Source of the DNA: an uncultured Clostridia bacterium | GTDB lineage: Bacteria; Bacillota; Clostridia; RUG12999 | Length of the DNA: 64,000 nt | Direction: 5' to 3' | Assembly: GCA_934792465.1 (NCBI GenBank) | Contig: CAKVOK010000008.1 | Coordinates: 20,958-84,957 of the forward strand | In this document: piece after piece, positions 43,616-51,340 of the stretch | How positions within the stretch are numbered: position 1 is the first letter of the stretch | Layout of the letters: every line of letters starts with the position of its first letter | The notes under the pieces: generated by a model | Database searches by the model: none | Told to the model about the DNA's origin: nothing | The model's input: only the letters and a program-made list of their open reading frames with translations | Program-made: the position numbers and the translations under genes

Positions 43616-44407
43616 ATGAAAAAATTAACGGCATTGTTACTTACATTGGTAGTAGGTATGTCTTTTGCAGGCTGCGGAAACAAAAACGTCGCACCGGCAG
43701 AAAACGGAAAAACGGACAACAAAACCGAAAGCAAAAAATATGTTATTGCTACGGACAAAGGATTCAGCCCGTTTGAATTCCAGGACGAAAAAGGAAATAT
43801 CATAGGTATTGATATGGATATTCTTGCCGAAGTTGCAAAAGACCAGGGATTTGAATACGAGATTCAGTATGTCGGCTGGGACGCAGCTATTGCAGCTTGT
43901 CAGGCAGGTCAGGCAGACGCTATGATTGCCGGTGCATCAATTACGGATGAAAGAAAAAATTCCGGCTGGACATTCTCCGACGGTTACTATGATGCAACAC
44001 AGGGGATGGCTGTCGAAAAAAATTCTTCGATTAAAGGGTTTGAAGATTTAAAAGGTCAGAAAGTTGCTGTTAAAAACGGAACAATGAGCAACAATTATGC
44101 CGAAAGCATCAAAGATAAATACGGCTTTGAGGTTGTTACCTTCTCGACATCGCCGGATATGTATCAGGCAGTTCTCGGCGGACAGGTTGCGGCTTGTATA
44201 GACGATACGCCGATACTCAAATATAATATTAAAATCGGCGAGCTTGCCATGAAATTCGTAGACGGTACGGAAAACGAGCCGGCACAGTACGGTATGGCAA
44301 TATTCAACAGCGACAAGCAGGAAATTCTGGACACTTTCAACAAAGGTCTTAAAAACATTAAAGAAAACGGCAAATATGATGAAATAATCAAAAAATACCT
44401 CGGCTAA
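43616..44407 (+). CDS. polar amino acid ABC transporter, substrate-binding lipoprotein
   Basis: 263 residues, lipoprotein signal with lipobox FAGC (Cys ~20). A family-3 binding protein: YVIATDKGFSPFEFQDEKGN at the start of lobe 1, IIGIDMDILAEVAK, GWDAAIAACQAGQADAMIAG and MSNNYAESIKDKYG in lobe 2. These fit carriers of glutamine, arginine/lysine/histidine or cystine; the exact substrate cannot be read. AAAGGGAG precedes the ATG. Permease and ATPase genes follow. Confidence 0.9.
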   Translation: MKKLTALLLTLVVGMSFAGCGNKNVAPAENGKTDNKTESKKYVIATDKGFSPFEFQDEKGNIIGIDMDILAEVAKDQGFEYEIQYVGWDAAIAACQAGQADAMIAGASITDERKNSGWTFSDGYYDATQGMAVEKNSSIKGFEDLKGQKVAVKNGTMSNNYAESIKDKYGFEVVTFSTSPDMYQAVLGGQVAACIDDTPILKYNIKIGELAMKFVDGTENEPAQYGMAIFNSDKQEILDTFNKGLKNIKENGKYDEIIKKYLG

Positions 44408-44425
44408 TTATTTCATAAGTAAATA

Positions 44426-44551
44426 GACCGCAGGGGGCTGCGGCGGAATGACTTTTTCGCTGCACGCCCTTGCGGAATGTTTGCGGCTCTTATCCCCGTA
44501 ATGCCCTGCGATAAGAGATAACAATATACATCGGCTCTGCAGGGCGGCAGA
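44426..44551 (+). other. structured intergenic region between binding-protein and permease genes
   Basis: Within the 160-nt gap are several inverted repeats: CCGCAGGGG against CCCTTGCGG, CTCTTATC against GATAAGAG, and GCCCTGC against GCAGGGC. It ends in TGCAGGGCGGCAGA (44538-44551), the same 14 nt found ahead of the LplB-type permease gene at 3809-3822 on the minus strand. No T-run is present. Likely reduces downstream expression relative to the binding protein. Confidence 0.45.
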
Positions 44552-44567
44552 ATGGAGTTTTCTAACT

Positions 44568-45233
44568 ATGAACCAGCTTATAACTACATACGGTGCATTG
44601 CTTATGACTGCAATGGGTCAGACTTTGCTGCTGGCACTGTGGGGTCTTGCGTTCGGCTGCGTTTTCGGAATATTTTTCGGCTTGCTAAGCGTTGTGGATA
44701 ATAAGTTTTGTCATGCGATTTCTCTTATATATGTAAATATCATAAGGGGTGTGCCTATGATAGTTCTTGCGTTTTTCGTATTTTACGGATTGCCATACGG
44801 ATTGAAAGCCTTAGGAATAAAAACAACGTTTTCGGCACTTCAGGCAGGAACAATATGTCTTTCGCTCAACTGTGGTGCATATATGGCAGAAATTATCCGC
44901 GCCGGCATACAGTCTATAGATCCGGGGCAGATGGAAGCGGCACGCAGTCTCGGACTTCCGTACTGGAAATCAATGTTCAGAGTTGTTTTTCCTCAAGCGA
45001 TTAAAAATATGATTCCGAGCATAGTAAATCAGTTTATTATAACGCTTAAAGATACGTCAATACTTTCGTGTATAGGTTTCCCGGAGCTTGTAAACAAGGC
45101 GCAGAATGTTATTGCCATTACGTTTAAATCCTTTCAGATGTGGACTATCGTTGCAATTATGTACCTTGTGGTAATTCTTGCTCTCCAGCAGATTGCAAAT
45201 GCGTTGGAAAGGAGATTGAAACATGGCAGATAA
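44568..45233 (+). CDS. polar amino acid ABC transporter, permease
   Basis: 221 residues, five membrane segments, of the HisMQ/GlnP family. NIIRGVPMIVLAFFVFYGLP (~60) and the ATPase-contact loop GQMEAARSLGLPYWKSMFRV (~125) are typical. TGGAG lies 12 nt before the ATG. Its last 11 nt overlap the ATPase gene, so the two are made together. Forms a homodimeric channel with the binding protein upstream. Confidence 0.92.
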   Translation: MNQLITTYGALLMTAMGQTLLLALWGLAFGCVFGIFFGLLSVVDNKFCHAISLIYVNIIRGVPMIVLAFFVFYGLPYGLKALGIKTTFSALQAGTICLSLNCGAYMAEIIRAGIQSIDPGQMEAARSLGLPYWKSMFRVVFPQAIKNMIPSIVNQFIITLKDTSILSCIGFPELVNKAQNVIAITFKSFQMWTIVAIMYLVVILALQQIANALERRLKHGR

Positions 45234-45960
45234 TATTAAAATCAGCGTGCAGGGACTTAATAAAAAGTTCGGACACAATGAAGTAATAAAGAATATTTCA
45301 ACCGAAATCCGCGAGGGAGAAGTGGTTGTTATAATAGGTCCGTCCGGTTCGGGCAAATCTACGTTTTTGAGATGCATGAACCGTCTTGAAAGTATCTCGG
45401 GCGGAAAAATAATCGTTGACGGATATGATATTTCGGATAAGAAAATAAATATTAATAAGGTGCGTGAAAACGTAGGCATGGTTTTCCAGCATTTCAATTT
45501 GTTTAATAATCTGAATGTTATAAAGAACCTTATGCTTGCGCCCGTGGATTTGAAAAAAGCCACGAAAGAGGAAGCACGAAAACAGGCAATGCATATGCTT
45601 GAAAAGGTAGGGCTTGCCGATAAGGCGGAAGCGTATCCGTCGCAGCTTTCCGGAGGACAGAAGCAGAGAGTTGCGATAGCGAGAGCGCTTTGTATGAATC
45701 CCGATATTATGCTTTTCGACGAACCGACTTCGGCGCTTGACCCGGAAATGGTCGGCGAGGTTTTGCAGGTTATGAAACAGCTTGCGGCAGACGGAATGAC
45801 AATGGTTATCGTTACGCACGAAATGGGATTCGCTCGTGAGGTGGCAGACAGAGTTATATTCATTGATGAGGGAATTATAATGGAAGAGGGAACACCGGAA
45901 GAGGTATTCCAGCATACGAAAAACCCCCGTGCGATAGACTTTTTGAATAAAGTATTGTAA
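45223..45960 (+). CDS. polar amino acid ABC transporter, ATP-binding protein
   Basis: 245 residues, GlnQ/ArtP type. Walker A is IIGPSGSGKSTFLRCMNRLE (~38), the signature is QLSGGQKQRVAIARALCMNP (~140), and Walker B is IMLFDEPTSALDPEMVGEV (~162); the switch His is in VIVTHEMGFAREVADR. GGAG precedes the ATG, which lies inside the permease gene. Completes a three-gene uptake system. Confidence 0.94.
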   Translation: MADNIKISVQGLNKKFGHNEVIKNISTEIREGEVVVIIGPSGSGKSTFLRCMNRLESISGGKIIVDGYDISDKKININKVRENVGMVFQHFNLFNNLNVIKNLMLAPVDLKKATKEEARKQAMHMLEKVGLADKAEAYPSQLSGGQKQRVAIARALCMNPDIMLFDEPTSALDPEMVGEVLQVMKQLAADGMTMVIVTHEMGFAREVADRVIFIDEGIIMEEGTPEEVFQHTKNPRAIDFLNKVL

Positions 45961-45998
45961 ATGCATAACACCGATTGAATAAAATTTTATAAAAAAAT

Positions 45999-46038
45999 AC
46001 CGCAGAATGATTTTTCAATCACGCTGCGGTTTATTTTT
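45999..46038. terminator. bidirectional terminator between the ABC operon and putP
   Basis: Stem ACCGCAG / CTGCGGT (45999-46005, 46024-46030), with an inner TGA/TCA pairing around T5, followed by TTATTTTTTT on the plus strand and preceded by an A-run (45990-45997) that gives a T-run on the minus strand. Lies between convergent genes. Confidence 0.82.
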
Positions 46039-46048
46039 TTGTACTTTT

Positions 46049-47581
46049 TTAATTTTTGCAGATACGGCAAACTTCTTCAAATTCATCCGTAATTTCTTTT
46101 TCCGGAGCTTTTGTCAAAAGGCTTACAACAACGATTGCGATGCAAGCGAATATGAATGCCGGTAAAAGCTCATATATTGCGAATATACCGCCGAGTTTTG
46201 CTGCGATTATGTATTTCCAAACGAATACCATGATTCCGCCGGCAAGCATACCTGCAACAGCACCCTGCTTGTTTGTACGCTTCCAGAAGAGGGCAAACAA
46301 TACAACAGGACCGAACGAAGCACCGAAGCCTGCCCATGCAAACGAAACTATTCTGAATACCGAGTTGGATTGTCTTGCCATAAATGCGGCTATAACCGCA
46401 ATTCCTATAACCGTAAATCTTGCAACGGAAATTGTTTTCTTTTCCGAAATATTTATTTTAAATACACCCTTTGCAATATCCTCGGAAATACTCGAAGCTG
46501 CGGCAAGCAGCTGTGAGTCTGCCGTCGACATTGTGGAAGCGAGTATTCCGGCAAGAATAAGACCTGCTATAATAGCATATCCGAAACCGTGCGTGCTTAT
46601 GAGATGAGCAAGGCGAACAATTATTGTTTCGGCATCTCCGCCGACATCAACGATATTTGCATTAACAAGGCTGTAGCCTATAATACCGATTGTAATTGCT
46701 ATAAACATGGCAATTACAACCCATATGGAAGCGACGCGTCTTGAAAGTTTAATCTTGTCTTTATCTTCAATTGCCATAAATCTTAAGAGAATATGAGGCA
46801 TACCGAAATATCCGAGTCCCCATGCGAGCGTGGAGGCTATGGTAAAGGTGCCATAGCTCTGAACACTGCCGTCGCTTACGAAGCTTGTCAAGCTGAAATA
46901 TCCCTTCAAATTCTGTGCATTTTCAATAACAGCAGATGCACCGCCGGCTTTAACCGTGCCGAAAACAAGTACGAAAATCAAAGCCGCAGTCATGATTATG
47001 CTTTGTACGAAGTCGGTTGTACTTGCGGCAAGAAAACCACCCATTGTGGTATATGCGACAATTATGATTGCCGAAACAAGCATAGAACCAATATAGCTTA
47101 TTCCGAAAAGACTTTCAAAAAGCTTTCCGCAGGCATTGAAGCCCGAAGCGGTATAAGGAATAAAGAATATTACTATAACAATAGCCGCAATACCTTTTAT
47201 AAGTCCGGAGTTGTCGCGGAAACGGTTTGCGAAAAATTCCGGAATCGTTACGGAATCGCCGGCTTTGTGCGAATAAATACGTATACGTTTTGCTACTATG
47301 AGCCAGTTTACATATGTTCCGATTGCAAGACCTATTGCAGTCCAGGAAGCTTCTGCTATGCTTCCTGCAAGAGCAACTCCCGGCAGTCCCATAAGGAGCC
47401 AGCCGCTCATATCGGAAGCCTCTGCACTCATTGCCGTAACAAAGGGTCCGAGTTTTCTGCCGCCCAGATAAAATCCCCCTGCTGATGTGGATGATGAGGC
47501 ACATTTGAAGCCTATGTAAAGCATTCCAAGCAAGTATGCCGCAATGGCAAGTATAATGCCTGATGTTGCCGTGTTTAACAT
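46049..47581 (-). CDS. putP: sodium/proline symporter (SSS family)
   Basis: 510 residues from the ATG at 47581, with GAGGAGA upstream; an in-frame upstream codon has no ribosome site. About 13 membrane segments. Signature segments of PutP: YLGGRKLGPFVTAMSAEASD with MSGWLLMGLPG (~45-65), DSVTIPEFFANRF (~105), GLILAGILASTMSTADSQLL (~335, the sodium-site helix). It takes up proline with Na+. SSS proteins with other substrates can look alike, but the ASDMSGWLLMGLPG motif favours proline. Confidence 0.9.
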   Translation of the reverse strand: MLNTATSGIILAIAAYLLGMLYIGFKCASSSTSAGGFYLGGRKLGPFVTAMSAEASDMSGWLLMGLPGVALAGSIAEASWTAIGLAIGTYVNWLIVAKRIRIYSHKAGDSVTIPEFFANRFRDNSGLIKGIAAIVIVIFFIPYTASGFNACGKLFESLFGISYIGSMLVSAIIIVAYTTMGGFLAASTTDFVQSIIMTAALIFVLVFGTVKAGGASAVIENAQNLKGYFSLTSFVSDGSVQSYGTFTIASTLAWGLGYFGMPHILLRFMAIEDKDKIKLSRRVASIWVVIAMFIAITIGIIGYSLVNANIVDVGGDAETIIVRLAHLISTHGFGYAIIAGLILAGILASTMSTADSQLLAAASSISEDIAKGVFKINISEKKTISVARFTVIGIAVIAAFMARQSNSVFRIVSFAWAGFGASFGPVVLFALFWKRTNKQGAVAGMLAGGIMVFVWKYIIAAKLGGIFAIYELLPAFIFACIAIVVVSLLTKAPEKEITDEFEEVCRICKN

Positions 47582-47597
47582 GATACATTCTCCTCTC

Positions 47598-47618
47598 AAG
47601 ACATCTTTTCAATGTCTT
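47598..47618 (-). other. hairpin in the putP leader
   Basis: 7-bp stem AAGACAT / ATGTCTT with a 7-nt loop, directly upstream of the putP ribosome binding site. Could modulate translation; not a terminator. Confidence 0.35.
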
Positions 47619-47648
47619 ATAAATTGATTATTTTCTTTTTACCAAAGT

Positions 47649-47677
47649 ATTATAGCACAATTTTAACAAGAACGCAA
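47649..47677 (-). promoter_or_regulatory. sigma-A promoter of putP
   Basis: Minus strand TTGCGT (47677-47672), 17-nt spacer, TATAAT (47654-47649). Confidence 0.6.
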
Positions 47678-47786
47678 CACAGAACAAAGTATAGAATGTA
47701 TTCCATATATTTTTATTGTAAAACACGCAAATATTTATATATTATCGGGCATTATACACAAGAATATATTTAATATATAAAATAAA

Positions 47787-48365
47787 TTATTTCATATATG
47801 ATTTAAAAAGCATCGGAAAATGTATTTTTGAGTAATTTTTCAGCGAATATTCGCCGCCGGCGAGACACCATTCATACAAAAATGCACGTTCGAGCATTGC
47901 ATAAACCTTTACTATTTCGGAAACCGTAAAATCCTCTTTAAATTCTCCGTTTGTACGTCCGTCGCTCACAATGTTTCGCAAAAGCTTGTAATATACACGG
48001 CTGTGGTCTAAAAGATGTTTTTCACCCTGCGTTATAAGCTGTGATGAATAAAGCTGCGCCAAAAGCTCGACGGATATGCTGTTTTCAATCATTTCAAAAA
48101 GTTCCTGATTCAAAAACATCAGCTTTTCAAATGAGGAAAGCTCCTCCGGAATATCAAGCTCCCTGTATTTTTCGTCAAACAGATATGAAAGCGAGCTTAA
48201 AAGCGAGTCCTTTCCTTTGAAATAATGATAGAAAGAGCCTCTGGAGGTTTGGGATTCCTCAATTATTTCTTCTATTGTGGTGTCATCATACCCCTGGGTA
48301 TAAAAAAGCTTCCATGCCGCCGATACGATTCTGCCTTTTGTGTTTTTGCTGTTTTTCTTAGACAT
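47787..48365 (-). CDS. TetR-family transcription regulator
   Basis: 192 residues from the ATG at 48365, with GGGAGGG upstream. The N-terminal DNA-binding helix-turn-helix is clear: RIVSAAWKLFYTQGYDDTTI then EEIIEESQTSRGSFYHYFKG. The C-terminal ligand domain is not assignable. It is divergent from a TIM-barrel isomerase gene; a palindrome lies between the two overlapping promoters, suggesting it represses both itself and that gene. Its ligand is unknown. Confidence 0.9.
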   Translation of the reverse strand: MSKKNSKNTKGRIVSAAWKLFYTQGYDDTTIEEIIEESQTSRGSFYHYFKGKDSLLSSLSYLFDEKYRELDIPEELSSFEKLMFLNQELFEMIENSISVELLAQLYSSQLITQGEKHLLDHSRVYYKLLRNIVSDGRTNGEFKEDFTVSEIVKVYAMLERAFLYEWCLAGGEYSLKNYSKIHFPMLFKSYMK

Positions 48366-48384
48366 ATGTTTCCCTCCCGATAAT

Positions 48385-48413
48385 ATTTTAACATATAATA
48401 CATAAAATTTCAA
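48385..48413 (-). promoter_or_regulatory. sigma-A promoter of the TetR-family gene
   Basis: Minus strand TTGAAA (48413-48408), 17-nt spacer, TAAAAT (48390-48385). Confidence 0.6.
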
Positions 48414-48423
48414 TATGTATTGA
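48410..48423. promoter_or_regulatory. candidate operator palindrome of the TetR-family regulator
   Basis: TCAATATGTATTGA has 6-bp arms around a TG centre and overlaps the -35 elements of both divergent promoters. This position suits a repressor acting on both genes. Assigned by position and symmetry only. Confidence 0.45.
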
Positions 48424-48447
48424 CAAATTTTTATTTTATGATAAAAT
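48420..48447 (+). promoter_or_regulatory. sigma-A promoter of the TIM-barrel isomerase gene
   Basis: TTGACA (48420-48425), 16-nt spacer, TAAAAT (48442-48447), 36 nt before the ATG. Confidence 0.6.
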
Positions 48448-48482
48448 TATAATATAGAAAAATCAAGGGAGGACAATGTAAT

Positions 48483-49355
48483 ATGAAACTTTCAATGCCT
48501 ACGGAAATGCTGAGAATACGGTTCGGAGATGTTAAATCAATTGAAATTATCGCCGAAGCCGGATTTGACGCATACGATTATTCAATGTTTTTCATGCAGA
48601 ACGAAAATGATATTTTAAACACGGACGATTATAAAAGCCATATCGAAAAGCTGAAAGAAACCGCAAAAAAATGCGGAATATCATGCAATCAGGCGCACGC
48701 ACCGTTTCCGAGTTCAAAGGATGACGAAACATACAACAAAATCATTTTCGATAAAATACTGCGTTCGATAGAGATTGCGGGCGCACTCGGTGCGAAATGC
48801 ATTATCGTGCATCCGAAACAGCATCTTAAATATATGTATAATAAAGAAGCTTTGTATGAAATGAATATGGAGTTTTATAATTCGCTTATTCCGTATGCGA
48901 AAAATGCCGGAGTGAAGATAGCTATAGAAAATATGTTTGGCTGGGACGCAAACAGAGAGGTAATATGCGACAGTGTGTGTTCGCATGCAGAGGAATTTTG
49001 CAGATATGCGGACGATTTGAACAGTCCGTGGATTACGGTTTGCTTGGATATAGGGCATTGCGCCGTTGTGGGCGACGACCCGGCAAACATGATATTCAAA
49101 CTCGGAAATAGAATTGAAGCACTTCATGTTCATGATAACAGATATAAAAATGACGACCACATGATTCCGTATGCCGGCAAGCTTGACTGGCATTCGATAA
49201 CATCGGCACTTGCGAAGATTGGTTACAGCGGAGATTTCACGTTTGAAACGGACAACTTCTATAACAGCATGGACGACAGCTTTATTCCTACGGCGACAAG
49301 GTTTTTGCACGATACGGGCAGACATCTTATTTCACTTATTGGAAAAGGTTTGTAA
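48483..49355 (+). CDS. sugar phosphate isomerase/epimerase-like TIM-barrel protein
   Basis: 290 residues of the xylose isomerase-like (AP endonuclease 2) fold. Metal-site segments: NQAHAPFPSS (~65), CIIVHPKQH (~105), VKIAIENMFGWD (~142, catalytic Glu), VCLDIGHCAVVGDDP (~185, Asp-His), EALHVHDNRYKNDDHMIPYA (~210) and FTFETDNF near the end. The metal ligands Glu, Asp, His and Glu appear intact. Such enzymes isomerise or epimerise keto-sugars or related compounds; substrate unknown. GGGAGG precedes the ATG. Divergent from, and probably controlled by, the TetR-family gene. Confidence 0.82.
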   Translation: MKLSMPTEMLRIRFGDVKSIEIIAEAGFDAYDYSMFFMQNENDILNTDDYKSHIEKLKETAKKCGISCNQAHAPFPSSKDDETYNKIIFDKILRSIEIAGALGAKCIIVHPKQHLKYMYNKEALYEMNMEFYNSLIPYAKNAGVKIAIENMFGWDANREVICDSVCSHAEEFCRYADDLNSPWITVCLDIGHCAVVGDDPANMIFKLGNRIEALHVHDNRYKNDDHMIPYAGKLDWHSITSALAKIGYSGDFTFETDNFYNSMDDSFIPTATRFLHDTGRHLISLIGKGL

Positions 49356-49422
49356 TTTCTAACAAAACGGCACGTAAACGCAGAATAAAGCAGTGCAAAT
49401 TTAATAAAATTAAAAAAAAATC

Positions 49423-49451
49423 TTGATTATTTGACGATTTTGTAGTATAAT
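49423..49451 (+). promoter_or_regulatory. sigma-A promoter of typA
   Basis: TTGATT (49423-49428), 17-nt spacer, TATAAT (49446-49451), 38 nt before the TTG start. Confidence 0.7.
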
Positions 49452-49489
49452 TAATAGGATATAGAATAAATTGAAAGGAAGAGAATCCG

Positions 49490-51313
49490 TTGATAAGAAC
49501 AGATTTAAGAAACGTTGCTATAATAGCCCACGTTGACCACGGTAAGACAACGCTTGTTGACCAATTACTTAAGCAAGGGGGCGTATACAGAGAAAATCAG
49601 GTTGTCCAGGACAGGGTTATGGATTCCAACGCTTTGGAGCGCGAAAGAGGAATAACCATACTTTCCAAAAACACCGCCGCACATTATAAGGGTGTTAAGA
49701 TTAATATAATAGATACACCGGGGCATGCTGATTTCGGGGGAGAGGTAGAACGTGTTCTTAAAATGGTAAACGGCGTACTTCTTCTTGTGGACGCTGCGGA
49801 AGGACCTATGCCGCAGACAAGATTCGTGCTTCAAAAGGCACTGGAACTCGGGCACAGAATTATTATTGTAATAAATAAAATCGACCGTCCGGACGCAAGA
49901 CTCGGAGAGGTTGAAGACGAGATATTTGAGCTTTTGATGGAGCTTGATGCATCGGACGAGCAGCTTGACAGTCCGATTATATATTGCAGTGCAAGAGAGG
50001 GAAAAGCTTCCGATATGCCGGGTAAGCTGAATGACGATATGACCGTGCTGTTTGATAAAATAGTCGATTATATTCCTGCGCCGGAAGGCGATGAAACAGG
50101 CGACTTGCAGGTTCTCGTTTCTTCCATAGACTATAACGAATATGTCGGAAGAATTGCTATAGGACGTATCGAAAGAGGTACTATGACGCAGAACAGCGAG
50201 GTTATGGTTTGCGATTATTACGAATCAAAAGAGCCGTACCGCAGTCATATTGTTAAGATGTATCAGATAGACGGTCTTAACCGTATACCCGTTACGGAAG
50301 CAAAAGTCGGAGATATAATATGCTTCTCCGGTATTGAAAATATTACAATAGGGGACACGGTAACTTCCGTGCAGAACCCAGACCCATTGCCGTTTGTAAA
50401 GATAAGCGAACCTACAATGGAAATGACATTCCAGGTAAACGACAGCCCGTTTGCGGGCAAAGAGGGTAAATTTGTAACATCAAGACAGCTGCACGACAGA
50501 CTTTACAAAGAGCTTTTGAAAGATGTGTCGCTGCGTGTTGAGGACGGCGAAACAACGGATTGTTTCAAGGTTGCCGGCAGAGGAGAAATGCACCTTTCCA
50601 TACTTATAGAAACAATGCGCCGAGAGGGTTATGAATTTGCGGTAAGCACACCGAGAGTTCTTTTCAAAACGATAGATGGCATAAAATGCGAGCCTATGGA
50701 ACGAATTTTGATTGATGTTCCGGAGGATTCTGTCGGAAGCGTTATGGAAAAAATGGGTGTGAGAAAAGGCGAACTTACTCAAATGGAACCGCACGGAAGC
50801 AGAATGCGTCTTGAATATCTTATCCCTACAAGAGGTCTTTTCGGATACAGAAACGAATTTCTGACAGATACAAGGGGAGAAGGCATATTAAATACAATAT
50901 TCGACAGTTACGCTCCGTATAAAGGGGATATACGCAGCCGTTCGACAGGTTCTCTCGTTGCATTTGAAACGGGCGAATCAATAACTTACGGTCTTTATAA
51001 CGCACAGGGCAGAGGAACGCTGTTCATAGGTGCAGGCGTGGAGGTTTACGAAGGAATGGTAATCGGTATGTCGCCGAAGCAGGAGGATATTGCCGTAAAC
51101 GTATGCAAGAAAAAACAGCTTACGAACACACGTGCCTCCGGCAGTGACGAAGCACTGCGCCTTGTTCCGCCGAAGCAGATGAGCCTTGAAGAGTCAATAG
51201 AATTTCTCGCAGAAGACGAGTTGCTTGAAGTAACACCCGAAAACATAAGAATAAGAAAAAGGATTCTCGATACTACGTTAAGATTAAAAGCACAGTTTAA
51301 AAACAAAAAATAA
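49490..51313 (+). CDS. typA: ribosome-associated GTPase TypA/BipA
   Basis: 607 residues beginning at a TTG codon (49490), with AAAGGAAGAG upstream; the first residues MIRTDLRNVAIIAHVDHGKTTL match the family start, so TTG is secure. GTPase motifs: AHVDHGKTT (G1), ERERGITI (G2), DTPGHADF (G3), NKIDRPDAR (G4), with the EF-G-like domains and the TypA-specific C-terminal domain after RGLFGYRNEFLTDTRGEG. It helps ribosome assembly and translation under stress. First gene of the run to the ABC exporter. Confidence 0.96.
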   Translation: MIRTDLRNVAIIAHVDHGKTTLVDQLLKQGGVYRENQVVQDRVMDSNALERERGITILSKNTAAHYKGVKINIIDTPGHADFGGEVERVLKMVNGVLLLVDAAEGPMPQTRFVLQKALELGHRIIIVINKIDRPDARLGEVEDEIFELLMELDASDEQLDSPIIYCSAREGKASDMPGKLNDDMTVLFDKIVDYIPAPEGDETGDLQVLVSSIDYNEYVGRIAIGRIERGTMTQNSEVMVCDYYESKEPYRSHIVKMYQIDGLNRIPVTEAKVGDIICFSGIENITIGDTVTSVQNPDPLPFVKISEPTMEMTFQVNDSPFAGKEGKFVTSRQLHDRLYKELLKDVSLRVEDGETTDCFKVAGRGEMHLSILIETMRREGYEFAVSTPRVLFKTIDGIKCEPMERILIDVPEDSVGSVMEKMGVRKGELTQMEPHGSRMRLEYLIPTRGLFGYRNEFLTDTRGEGILNTIFDSYAPYKGDIRSRSTGSLVAFETGESITYGLYNAQGRGTLFIGAGVEVYEGMVIGMSPKQEDIAVNVCKKKQLTNTRASGSDEALRLVPPKQMSLEESIEFLAEDELLEVTPENIRIRKRILDTTLRLKAQFKNKK

Positions 51314-51340
51314 CGTTTGAAATTTAAGGAGGATTTTACA

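Noticed and set aside
45057..45971. Open frame of 304 codons on the minus strand over the ABC ATPase gene
   Set aside because: The plus strand has Walker A, signature and Walker B in frame; the minus frame is a Ser/Phe-rich shadow.
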